The notes under the pieces are model-generated. The model was given only the letters and a program-made list of their open reading frames with translations. It was not told where the DNA came from and searched no databases. Of a stretch of DNA of 43,883 nucleotides, positions 1 to 9,060 are shown one piece after another. The number at the start of each line of letters is the position of its first letter. Position 1 is the stretch's first letter. The DNA lies in NCBI RefSeq assembly GCF_000485595.1, contig NW_014577349.1:263812-307694 (forward strand), read 5' to 3'. The translations under genes and the position numbers were made by a program. The DNA comes from Priapulus caudatus (taxonomy: Eukaryota > Priapulida > Priapulimorpha > Priapulimorphida > Priapulidae).

Positions 1-720
1 CAATTTTGAAACACAAAACTGCAATTCTGTCAATCGCGCTTCAACACAAAACTCAATTCTGCTCAATCCGCTACCACAACAACTCAATTTTGAAACACAA
101 AACTGCAATTCTGTCAATCGCGCTTCCACAAAACTCAATTTTCGTGCAACACAAAACTCAATTTGGTCATCCTGTTCCACAAAACTCAATTTCTGTCGAA
201 CCGGTTCACAAAAACTCAATTTTGTAAACACAAAACTAAATGTCGTCGAATCCGTTCCACAAAAGCTCACTTTTTGTAAAGTTTATGTAAACACAAAAAC
301 TCAATTCTGTCGAACCTGGGTTCACGAAACTAGATTCTGCACCAATGGTAGCCTCTCTTAACATGCGTGGTGCCATATTTGGCGCGCAAACAATAGTCTG
401 ACGTTTTGCTGGAGACCGGTTCGACCAGAATGACCTTTTGTGTGTTGTTTACAAAATTGAGTTTTTGTTAGCTACAAGCGATTGACAGAATTAAGATTTT
501 GTGTTTCACCAAAATTGAGTTTGTGCGACAGGCATTGACAGGAATGATTTTGTTGGCAATCCGGCTTGGAATCTCGATTTTGCTTGCCAAATATGGCCCA
601 ACACGCCATGTAAGGAAGGCTACTATTGTTTCTTCTGATCCAATGGTCAGCCCTCTTACATGCGTGTGCCATATTTTGCGGGGACAACAAATCGGAGTTT
701 TGTGGAAAATTACCTGTAAC
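1..720. mobile_element. Foldback-like repeat block (ACAAAACTCAATT sub-repeats)
   Basis: The stretch is a degenerate array of ~25-30 bp sub-repeats of the type ACAAAACTCAATTYTGT. From about 440 the complementary orientation (AAATTGAGTTTTTGT) takes over. Between the arms are facing copies of a segment resembling CCAAATATGGC plus CATGTAAGAAGGC, about 340-410 and 570-680. The same organisation occurs at 13345-13965 and 23722-24345, so this is a dispersed family with tandemly repeated inverted arms. No transposase is visible. The left end is cut by the window. It lies downstream of the chitinase exons in transcript direction. Confidence 0.6.
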
Positions 721-1235
721 AATGAGGGAGAGGTACGGATGTTCTTATGTTAGTTAGAACGTATATTACCTGTAACAATGAGGGAGAGGTACGGATGTTC
801 CTAGAGTTAGAACATCTCTTACCTGTAACAATGAGGGAGAGGTACGGATGTTCTTATGTTAGTTAGAACGTATATTACCTGTAACAATGAGGGAGAGGTA
901 CGGATGTTCCTAGAGTTAGAACGTATATTACCTGTAACAATGAGAGAGAGGTACGGATGTTTTTGTGTTAGTTAGAACGACTATTACCTGTAACAATGAG
1001 GAAGAGGTACGGATGTTCCTAGAGTTAGAACATCATTCTCTTACCTGTAACAGTGAGGCAGACGTACGGATGTTCCTAGAGTTAGAACGTCTCTTACCTG
1101 TAACAGTGAGGCAGACGTACGGATGTTCCTAGAGTTAAAACGTCTCTTACCTGTAACAAATAAAGCAGACGTACGGATGTCCCTAGAGTTAGAACGTCTC
1201 TTACCTGTAACAGTAAGGGGAATGTGCGGATGTCC
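711..1235 (-). repeat. 53-57 bp minisatellite derived from chitinase exon 4 end plus its splice donor
   Basis: Ten copies of the motif ACCTGTAAC start at about 712, 768, 821, 877, 930, 986, 1043, 1096, 1149 and 1203 (spacing 53-57). On the minus strand each unit reads as an exon tail ending TTACAG, then GTAAKAK... and a short intron start. The copy at 1203 is the real exon 4 end with donor CAG|GTAAGAG. The distal copies alternate 53 and 56 bp units and have the weaker donor CAG|GTAATAT. Chitinase-proximal copies keep GTAAGAG. Confidence 0.85.
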
Positions 1236-1307
1236 CTAGGATTGCCACCTCTCTGCGCTTCTCCGGGAAACTCCCAGTCAATGTCAAGTCCGTCGAAGCC
1301 ATGCTTT
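1205..1307 (-). CDS. GH18 chitinase, exon 4 (catalytic motif)
   Basis: This exon encodes the TIM-barrel strand with the family 18 signature DGLDIDWE (model residues 147-154). The last Glu is the catalytic acid in this family, and the preceding Asp residues of DxxDxDxE are all present. The exon starts after the acceptor TCTGTATATAG and completes an Arg codon split with exon 3. It ends LLLQ followed by donor GTAAGAGA, and its length (103 nt) fits phase 2 in and phase 0 out. The downstream part of the barrel and any chitin-binding domain are not found below 1205. They may lie beyond the window, or the gene may be broken. The exon end is the seed of the adjoining minisatellite. Confidence 0.9.
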
Positions 1308-1509
1308 CTATATACAGACGAAGTGCACACGGAAATTCGCCAGGTAATAATAGAATATATATGGAACCAAGTCCCCGCCCAGCAAAGAACGATTATCTAT
1401 GTTGTCAATGTTCTGTTCGTCGGAGACGCGTTCAACTTGATGTTCACTTGAGTATTAATACAAGCGCATGGAAAATATGAAGCAATGTGCGTATTGAACA
1501 TGTACACAC

Positions 1510-1669
1510 CTGAGAAATATGATGGCGTTCCTGGCGAAGTTTTCCCGCCCTTTATCAGTGGAACTCATTTTACTGAAGCGGCGCGGGCCAAAGTTGTAAC
1601 CGCCAACGGCTAGGAGAACCTTGAGCTGTGGATTCTTTCTCTTTAGAGCTAAGACCTCCTGATATTTCT
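1510..1669 (-). CDS. GH18 chitinase, exon 3
   Basis: The exon encodes KYQEVLALKRKNPQLKVLLA followed by VGGYNFG and then FSKM..RENFARNAIIFLR. This is the conserved second barrel strand (SxGG-like LLAVGGYNFG) and the following helix of family 18 chitinases. The acceptor is TTGATTTTTCAG and the donor CTCAG|GTGTGTAC. The 160 nt length carries two bases at each end, joining in frame to exon 2 (Glu codon) and exon 4 (Arg codon). The protein is secreted in the family and hydrolyses beta-1,4-GlcNAc polymers. Roles can be digestive, moulting-related or immune, and the sequence does not decide between them. Confidence 0.9.
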
Positions 1670-3059
1670 CTGAAAAATCAAGAAGTAGATCAACAATGAA
1701 GTACGTAACCAATGCTTCAGTACATAAGTTTCCTAAACGTTCCACAACGAGGGAAAAAGAAAATATACGTAAATCGTGAGAAAATAAGAACGTACCGCAT
1801 TTAAATTTCACCGCATAACACGTAAAAGGCTACCTGACGATGTTCGTATTCTTACGAGTGCACTGTCCTGTATAACCGACAGTAGGGACAACGTACGTCG
1901 AATACATGATTAGCATCGTACAACCCATCATCAGCTGACAACAACCATCATGAGCTGATCATGAGCTGATCAGTCATCAACATTTTTGCCCAGTGAACCT
2001 CAACGGCCCAACCTGCACAAGTTATAACATGCACCGCTGACAGGTTACCCAGGGTTTATAATTACTTACTCATTCACAAGTGCCGCCGGACAGCGTTTTA
2101 CGTTACACGATAAGCATGGTTGAACTGAGCCACGCAAGGTAACCGGAGCACATACGTTAATTTCGCACTCGAAGAACATATTTACGCGACTTCTTAAATC
2201 GTTCAAGGCGAGTTTTCGCGAGGCGCGTGGAGATGTTAGCGAAGACATCGTAATAGCCAATGAAAACATGGCGCAACTAGGGCGCTTGAAGGGCGATTGA
2301 AGCCAAAAGACGTTTTTGGCGACGGCCGGGGGACCATGAGTAGGGTTGGGGGAGCAGAGAGGTGTGGAGAAGTTTAATGACTGCACTTCGCTCAACAATT
2401 TTAGGCAAAAGCAGCTCGGTAGACAGTAGAAGATGTAATTATGGCAATAGATGATCACCTTCATCATTAATATAACTAATTAGCATCCAACTAGAGACTT
2501 AGAATTAAATCTGTGCTAGTAGGCACCGCGAGATAGAACGAACAGCTGTACGTTTGCTGTTTCTCTTGAGTGGCAGCTATGAAGTGAAATAATCTCTGTA
2601 GGACTGACACCTCTCTATAAAGGGCACTGTTGGGGGTTTCCCTGAAGGGACACTTACATACAGGTTAGACTGTATATCTTTCTCGTCCAAACGCCATCCC
2701 AAGATATATGTAACGTACTATACATCTCACGTTTCGGGAGACTGCGGCGCAGCTTTCTAGATCGGCTGGCAGACCACAGCGGACACCCAGACACCATGCA
2801 ACACACCAGGGCCGTAGCCTGGAGGGGGGAAGGGGGCAGCTGCCCCCTAGATTTTGGAGTAAAATTAAAAAATAATCTTAGCTAATAATCGTAAATAACC
2901 CTAACGTGATTTTTTTGGTCACTTATCCGTGAAAGCCTTGTCTCAGACCTACCCCTACGACACTATGGGCGTTGATCAAGAGCTGTGCCCGTCGCTCATC
3001 ATTACACAGTTGGGTCATGAAATTTTGGTCCTGCACACCACCCATCTGTAGCCGCTCAC
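1670..3059 (-). other. Chitinase intron 2, with unassigned repeat-like DNA
   Basis: This intron lies between exon 2 (donor AAAG|GTGAGCGG) and exon 3. About 2066-2467 holds an open minus-strand frame without family motifs, probably transposon-derived or chance. About 2812-2860 has a G-run/C-run piece (GGGGGCAGCTGCCCCC) of a type that also occurs near 39740, suggesting a dispersed element end. No further exon is supported. Confidence 0.6.
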
Positions 3060-3300
3060 CTTTATCGTTCCACTCGAACGTAGAGAGTCGGTAGTGGGGA
3101 GCGCCACCGAACGTCGCAAAGCTGTAGATGATGTGCGTGCAGAGGAACGGATCGACGTCGGCAGGCACGAAGCGACCGACGCCGGGCCTGTACTGCGACC
3201 AGTTCGTGTAGTAGCACACCTTCCTGTAGGCGCTCGCTGCCGTGCTGCCTTGCTGCTGCGCCGCCAGACACAGCAGTATCAGCGCGGACGTCGTCAGAGC
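3060..3300 (-). CDS. GH18 chitinase, exon 2 (signal peptide and first barrel strand)
   Basis: The exon starts with the hydrophobic core of a signal peptide ([14 protein letters not shown]). It runs into [19 protein letters not shown] and [13 protein letters not shown], the hallmark N-terminus of animal family 18 chitinases, and ends at TFEWNDK. The conserved Cys pair (CYY and LCTH) expected for the first disulfide is present. The acceptor is CCTAACCTACTCTTGCAG with a good branch-like CTAAC. The donor is AAAG|GTGAGC. Length 241 nt; joins exon 3 through a split Glu codon. No ATG precedes the hydrophobic core inside this exon, so the start must be upstream. Confidence 0.9.
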
Positions 3301-4012
3301 CTGCAAGAGTAGGTTAGGATACCGTGTATATAATCACTCTTTCGTATAATATAGTTAGCATATCATACATTTTTTTACAGTTTTTATATCGTCTTTAGAG
3401 TTATTATACCATATAAGTGTATATATTATCTCGGTTTTATTCGTTATTTAATTAAAGGTTTTCATTATTCGTTAGTTTAATCTAACTCAACTCACTTAAC
3501 TCAAGTTGTAGAAATTTCTTTTAGGTGTTATAGTCACGTTGAGGCAAGACTGTGGGATCCAGGGGACTGTTGATGTCCAGCAGAGTCCTAGACGCTACAT
3601 TACGTCTATTGAATTCAGGCGATGAATTCTAAATACCTATTATGAGAGCTAAGCTAAGGGTCTGTACTCTAATCTATATTGCATTTAGAGCGTAGATTGC
3701 TCGTGAAAGCAATCTGGCAACATCATCTTCGCGGTTATGATGAAACACGCGTCACGGCTGAGTCGTCTGCTAGTGTTAACACGCTGATAGCGTTAAGGTT
3801 TTACCCATCTCAATCCAGTTTTGAGTCTTTATCTCTTCGTCACGTCTCAGGCGTGCTACTGATCGACAGATCCTCGTGTCTCCCCCGACCTTATAAATCA
3901 CTCACACGCTCGCGCACGCACGCGCGCAGGTACATATGCACGCACACATGCACACACGCGCACGCACGAACGCTTACATACATACACGCTCACGTACACA
4001 CATGTGCGCTCA

Positions 4013-4090
<78 letters not shown>

Positions 4091-4232
4091 AGCCACGCAC
4101 AAATCACGTACACGCAGAAGTTACCATCGCTGTGACACGCGTAGGGTAGTCATTTATAGGTATATATAGGTATATATATATATATATATACTATACAAAC
4201 GATCGCAGACTCTCATGATGATTGTAACTCAC
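3301..4232 (-). other. Chitinase intron 1 with (GCAC)n/(AC)n microsatellite
   Basis: Intron between the proposed start exon and exon 2. It is AT-rich near 3320-3480. About 3900-4085 is a GCAC/AC microsatellite, purest at 4010-4085, followed by a (TA)n patch near 4175-4190. Open frames over the microsatellite are low-complexity artefacts. Confidence 0.55.
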
Positions 4233-4256
4233 CGTTTGGATGCGTAACAACTCCAT
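4233..4256 (-). CDS. Probable chitinase start exon (8 codons)
   Basis: On the minus strand an ATG opens MELLRIQT and is followed at once by a strong donor, ACG|GTGAGTTA. It is phase 0, exactly what exon 2 requires. The joined N-terminus [20 protein letters not shown] has a basic n-region and a 14-residue hydrophobic core, a good secretion signal with likely cleavage near STAA|SAYRK. The call rests on phase, donor quality and signal-peptide sense only. Another first exon further right cannot be excluded. Upstream sequence at 4257-4410 would be 5' UTR and promoter. A TATA-like CTATACAC (minus) lies near 4400-4408, without proof. Confidence 0.5.
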
Positions 4257-4578
4257 CACGATGGTATTCCCCGCACAAGCTCCCAATCCTCACCGACGAT
4301 GGTCCCGCGCCGGCTACCTGAACCCAGGCGAAGGAATCGCACGCGCACACACCCGCTCTCTCAGTCGCACACTCTAACCCGCTACTGACGAGCCTAGCTG
4401 TGTATAGGTCTGCGTGTGCGTGCGTAAGTGCGCCGAGTGAGATAACGCCACGGACTGCCCCGTCTCCGTGTGTATACGCCGAGCGAGAAGATTACCCCCC
4501 AACGTTTTATAGTTTATGCACAGGCTGCCTGCCTCTTTTCTGTAATGGTGCGTGGCCGGATCGGGATGTAACCCCTCG

Positions 4579-4627
4579 CGCTTCTCTCTCTCTCTCTCTT
4601 CTTCTTCTTCTCTCTCTCTCTCTCGTC

Positions 4628-4683
<56 letters not shown>

Positions 4684-4686
4684 CTC

Positions 4687-4748
<62 letters not shown>
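4579..4748. repeat. (CT)n microsatellite
   Basis: An almost uninterrupted CT tract of about 170 bp with a few TCT and CCT breaks. A second, poorer tract lies at 4838-4885 and a third near 4934-4945. On the minus strand this is GA-rich DNA upstream of the chitinase start. GA tracts can bind GAGA-type factors in some animals, but nothing here proves a regulatory role. Confidence 0.9.
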
Positions 4749-4750
<2 letters not shown>

Positions 4751-5943
4751 CAGACTGGCTCTCCTCCGTAGATGAGGGGTGATATAATCCCACGCTCCCT
4801 CTAATCACGCTCTCGCTGTAGTTACCCTGCGCTCTTTCTCCCTCTCTCTCTTTCTTTCTCTCTCTTTCTCTCTCTCTCTCTCTCTTTTTCTTGCTCGCTC
4901 GTTAGCTCGCTTGCTTGATTCGAGTCGGTAGCTTCTCTCTCTCTCTGCGTTGGCTTCGAGAGGGAGGTCTTTATATATCCGGCCCCGCGTGGGAGAGTCG
5001 TTCGCCGAGACGGGTTTTACACACCGCGACGAGAGGGTGAGAATAATCGAAGCAGGATGCGAGCGAACACAGGGCGCGTATATACGTTTACGATTTCACG
5101 CGCTCCTAAAAGTTTTTAAATTTTAGTTTTTCTTTCTTTTGTCGGGGTGGTCGGTACGCCACCGGGCAGGCGAGCGAACGCGGTAGGTACCGGCTGCACG
5201 CTAGGTGTGCGTTATATCAATGCATATCTAGCTCCCCGAGGCTATGCGGGCATGGTGACGTGCCGGTGATGCCGGTGCTGGTGGCGCCTACGCAGCTATA
5301 TAATCACAGGTATGTCGCTTGCACACAGGTAACGGTGGTGTCCGTTCTGAATACTTAATCACGGCTAGGCCGTGGCTGCGAATCCGGATTTTCGGACATG
5401 ACATCTCGTACACTTTATATGACGACGGAAATCATAACTGGTATAACCCTAACGCTAACACTAACCCTCACATTAACCTTATCCAAACTCATGTGCTAAC
5501 CCTGACATTAAGTTATCCCGCGCTAAATTCTGTGTATGTACAAGCATTCCGGGACAAGCGCTGGCTAAATCTCGGTATACGAACGTGCATAGTCTTGTTT
5601 AGGTCAGATAAAAGTACAGTAGTGTCTTAAATTGTGTCTGCAATTTTGTTTTATTTTATTTTCACGTCACTAGTGTATACCCATATAGACTATTCACTTT
5701 TATAATAACTTGGTTCATATAATGGCAAATACGGGGTAGTAACTTGGGCGACGACGAGGTAAAGAGTCTATTTACAATGTGGCCAGAAGACTGTCAAGAT
5801 AGATGCATGGTAAGGCAGGCATGGAAATGTACATGTTTATACTTTTATTGCTGATAAAATTGCCGGTTGGGTTATAAACGGGATATCCAGATTGGATTAT
5901 ACGTCGTTTGTAGCTGTGTATTTGATCACATGTAATTATATTA
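4749..5943. other. No recognised gene; possible core promoter and telomere-like remnants
   Basis: No coding exon is recognised. A TATATATCC box at about 4971-4979 is followed some 30 bp downstream by TCGTTC, a weak plus-strand core-promoter look. About 5440-5510 has degenerate CCCTAA-like repeats. The rest shows no clear structure. Confidence 0.35.
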
Positions 5944-5945
5944 TT

Positions 5946-5980
<35 letters not shown>

Positions 5981-5991
5981 TTCGTCTTCTG
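5944..5991. repeat. (TCT)n microsatellite
   Basis: A run of TTC triplets with few interruptions. The poly-Ser frame through it is low complexity and is not called as a gene. Confidence 0.85.
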
Positions 5992-6201
5992 CTATTACAA
6001 TTGCTCAGTGTAAATCTTTATATAATGACATCGGCAGTGCTGTTGTTTTACCGCCATTGCTGTCTGCATCGTGACGTAATACGCTAAATTGAGCATGCGC
6101 AGTCTACCCACGCTAACATAGCGCGGTTTAGGTTTTTTGTGCCTATATTTGTCTATGCACATGGGATATAAAGCTAAGGCTAACCCTAACTTAAACCCTA
6201 A

Positions 6202-6784
6202 AGCCCGGCGCGTAATTAACGTAAGTAATTTTACTCAGTCATATGATGCATGCGTCAAAATGCTCACGTGAAATATTTTCAGCGTCCGCCGCACACGTGA
6301 GTAAAATTACTCAAGGTATAAGTGGTAATGTAGATCACATGACTGTACAAAATAGCGGATACGGATAGTTCGTCTGCCTCCGAAGATGAAGAAATTTTAT
6401 TGTTTCTTTTACTGTGGTTTGGTTGCTCCATTTTCTCCCAATCTTTACAATCTGGACTACTAACGACGTATAAGCATTCATAATCGGGCCAAAAATCCAC
6501 CAATTTGTCTTCCGATAAAACATGCGAGTTTATATATACTGGGCGCAGCCATCTTTAAAATGATTTAAACGCATGCGCTGTAAGTACCAGTGTTGAGTAC
6601 ATTTATGCAGGTAGCGCGCACACGTTGAGTATTTTGACGCGTGAGTCAAAAATTATCAAATATGTTTGATATTGAGTTTCTTGATGCATGCGTCAGAAAA
6701 CTCAAGTAAAATCCGGCGCACACGTGAGTATTTTGACGAATGCATCATTTTACTGAGTAAAATTACTCACGTGTGCGCCGGGCT
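6202..6784. mobile_element. 583 bp inverted-repeat element with TAA target duplication (Harbinger-like)
   Basis: The ends are AGCCCGGCG... and ...CGCCGGGCT, each flanked by TAA (6199-6201 and 6785-6787). The terminal region repeats motifs such as CACGTGAGTAATTTTACTC, GATGCATKCGTCA and AAATACTCACGTG in inverted orientation for 100 bp or more at each side. A 3-bp TWA target duplication is typical of PIF/Harbinger elements. The middle holds a possible remnant of a DNA-binding domain. It inserted in CCCTAA-like DNA. Confidence 0.65.
6370..6521 (-). pseudogene. Possible MADF/Myb-SANT-like domain remnant
   Basis: Inside the inverted-repeat element a minus-strand frame reads EDKLVDFWPDYECLYVV then SSPDCKDW. 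Spacing and aromatic positions resemble the first helix of MADF-type domains (L-I-x-hydrophobic ... P-x-L-[WY] ... S-x-x-Y-K-[DN]). Such proteins accompany Harbinger transposases. Only about 50 residues are present, the usual Tyr before Lys is Cys here, and the frame then becomes Ser/Asn-rich. It is likely a decayed cargo fragment; the resemblance was judged by eye. Confidence 0.3.
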
Positions 6785-6827
6785 TAATCCTTATCCTAAC
6801 TCAATAGTTTCAATACGCTGCGCTCAG

Positions 6828-7035
6828 TGTTTACACTACCAACTTTGTGTTGACGAATTGGCGAGTTGGACCAACTTTCCAATTTGCCAACTCCGAGTTG
6901 GCAAAAATAAAACATGTTCTAATCTCCCAACAAGTTGCTATCGATCGGTTGGTTACGTTGCATTTACACTGCCGATTGTCGGTTGTGAAATTGGTCCAAT
7001 TCGCCAATTCGCCAACACAAAGTTGGTAGTGCAAT
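6828..7035. mobile_element. Short palindromic element (CACTACCAACTTTGTGTTG arms)
   Basis: The left arm reads CACTACCAACTTTGTGTTG then CGAATTGGCGAGTTGGACCAA, and the right arm is its reverse complement with few changes. The core (AACATGTTCTAA...CTATC, then TTTACACTGCCGATT) matches the core of the element at 42723-43169, so the two are related. Open frames over it read the same palindrome and are not genes. Confidence 0.6.
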
Positions 7036-7520
7036 CACAAATACCACAAAGTAATCCGGACCGTAGCTACTCTATAACGACTAGACTAGCCTTCCGTCAT
7101 CGTCTCCGGTGGCACGTCTCCACTGTACGACGGCTGCAAGAAGGTGTGAGTAGTGGTCATATATATATATAATTTAATTATTATTGGACCTTTTTTTATT
7201 TCGTGTGTAGCATCGTTTATCCGAACATTACAACTTTATTGCAAACTTTAATGCCCTGGTAACATGCACCATTTTCTTAAAAAAGGGGATCGCCGAAAAC
7301 TTGAATTGCGAGGTATAAAGCGGCTTTATGAGGTAGGTCGGATGATGTGGCACATACGTGACGAAACTCGCTCTGAGAACCCCCTCCAACCACAGATTCC
7401 TAAAACCATGTCAACGATGACAGACAGAGAAAGAGAGAGAGAGAGAGAGACGAGCGAGGAAATATTATACTAAGTATATATATGATTATATATATATATA
7501 TTATATTTATTTACTTTATA

Positions 7521-7553
<33 letters not shown>

Positions 7554-7687
7554 GATGTCGTTATATCACAACTACATCCGTTGGCTAAACGCGTACGTGA
7601 TAGCTATAGAGAGTTACTGGGGACACTGGCCCACCTAACCAATGCCGTGCTACGCTATTCGACACTGTGTCACGGGCACACCACTTA
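7036..7687. other. No gene seen; GA and TA microsatellites
   Basis: Contains a (GA)n run near 7425-7450 and (TA)n runs near 7480-7555. No exon with family motifs or good splice phase was found. Confidence 0.5.
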
Positions 7688-8532
7688 TGGGAGGGGACAT
7701 ATCTGTCAAAATTCAAAGCGTTCAGTGATCGATGATTGTTCAATTTGAACAGTCAATTTAATCATCAAACGTTTAACTTGATCATTGAGTTGTTCAATTG
7801 AACAGTCATTTAATCATTCAAACGTTCAATTGCATCGATTGATTTTCTCAATTTGATCGAGTTTGATTTGTTCAAATTGAACAGTCGTTAATCATTCAAA
7901 CGTTCATTGAGCAATTAAATAACAAAATGCCAAATTGAATCGCCGAAGTGACGATTTGACGAATTGTACGAATTGACAACCTGAAAGGCACGAATACTGA
8001 AATAGGCGTATTGAATCATGGAAGAGGCAATTGCGAGGCCCCGTCTATCGCCCAAATCAAACGCTATACCTACTGAACTTGCGCCCAGAGCATGACGGAA
8101 AGCGCGAGGTAGCGCGTACGTGGCTCAGGAACGCAATCGGCCGGCGTTTCCCAGCCTAAGTGCGTGTACCCGAGTGTACGTTTGATTTTGGCAATGAGTC
8201 ACAAGCCTCGTCCATTCCATGATTCCATCGCCGTAGTTCAGGTCTTCGTGCCTGTTCGATTCTTAATTACGTCAATTTCGTCAAATCGTCCAATCTCGGC
8301 GATTCCAATTTGGCAATTCGTTATTTAATTGGCTCAATTTGAACGCTTGAATGATTAAACGCCTGTTCAATGAACAATCAATCGATCAATTCGAACTTTG
8401 AATAGATTAAGATTGACTGTATAATTGAACAATCAAGTCGATTTCAATTGAACGTTTGAACGATTAAACGACTGTTCAATTGAACAATCAATCGATCAAT
8501 TGAACGTTTGAATTCTGACACATCCCCTCCCA
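7688..8532. mobile_element. 845 bp near-complete palindromic foldback element
   Basis: Ends TGGGAGGGGA and TCCCCTCCCA, each flanked by TA. The outer ~200 bp of each arm is made of sub-repeats around GTTCAATTGAAC and ATCGATTGA. The inner arms continue the symmetry (AATCGCCGA, GACGATTTGACGAATTG, AAATCAAACG) almost to the centre near 8100. Arms of about 400 bp with a very short loop make it a long foldback. The TA duplication fits a Tc1/mariner-type or similar integrase. No coding sequence is visible. Confidence 0.7.
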
Positions 8533-9009
8533 TACACCCTTATCTCGAGTGCCTTAACATATACCATCTTATATGGACTCTCGACACACTGCAGATTTTC
8601 GGCATTCAAATCGCGAGCATTCCGCACGCATGCACGTAGACCCATTTCCGCGGTCCACAGCTAGAGGGGTGGGCGAGGGTAGATCGCGGCACGGTAGTTC
8701 GTTCTAGGGCCTCTCGCTCCGCCCATGCATTCATGTATCATCGCCGGCGACTATGCTAGGACACCCTCGGGCTATGTCATGCCAGCGCTCATTCATCGAG
8801 TGCTGGATCGGGAGGCATGTTTCTAGGCAGCTTCTAGGACATAGCAGTCGCGCGCGTATCGCAAAAAGACATGCGCCCGTCTGCGTTTAGATGCCTGTTT
8901 GCTATGGCGCAGATCTGTCAATGATCGATAGGTGGCCGTGCTGACGCCGGTGAAGCACGACTATAGCCGCGTGATGTGGTGGTCGGGAGATAATTCTACA
9001 CATCATAAT

Positions 9010-9060
9010 CAAGAATCCATGATAGAACATGTCTATAAAATTTTATTATGCGGACTCTTG
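9010..9060. mobile_element. Micro-hairpin insertion H1 (copy A)
   Basis: Arms CAAGAATCCATGATAG and (with one extra C) CTATTATGGACTCTTG, 19-nt loop, 51 bp. The flanking direct repeat is blurred by indels here (TCATAAT / ACTATAAT) but exact in copy B. Confidence 0.7.

Noticed and set aside
711-1235. CRISPR-like array of ~55 bp repeats
   Set aside because: Units are repetitive throughout with no unique spacers, the genome is animal, and the unit clearly derives from the chitinase exon/intron border.
2066-2467. Minus-strand 133-codon open frame in the chitinase intron
   Set aside because: No family motif, no matching splice phase with the chitinase, and a repeat-like composition.
3679-4149. Long frames over the GCAC/AC microsatellite
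   Set aside because: They are His/Thr/Arg or Val/Cys simple-sequence translations of a microsatellite.
4400-4782. Ser/Leu-rich frames over the CT tract
   Set aside because: Pure low-complexity reading of (CT)n.
6666-7172. 168-codon plus-strand frame
   Set aside because: It runs across the ends of two inverted-repeat elements; similar peptides appear on both strands because the DNA is palindromic.
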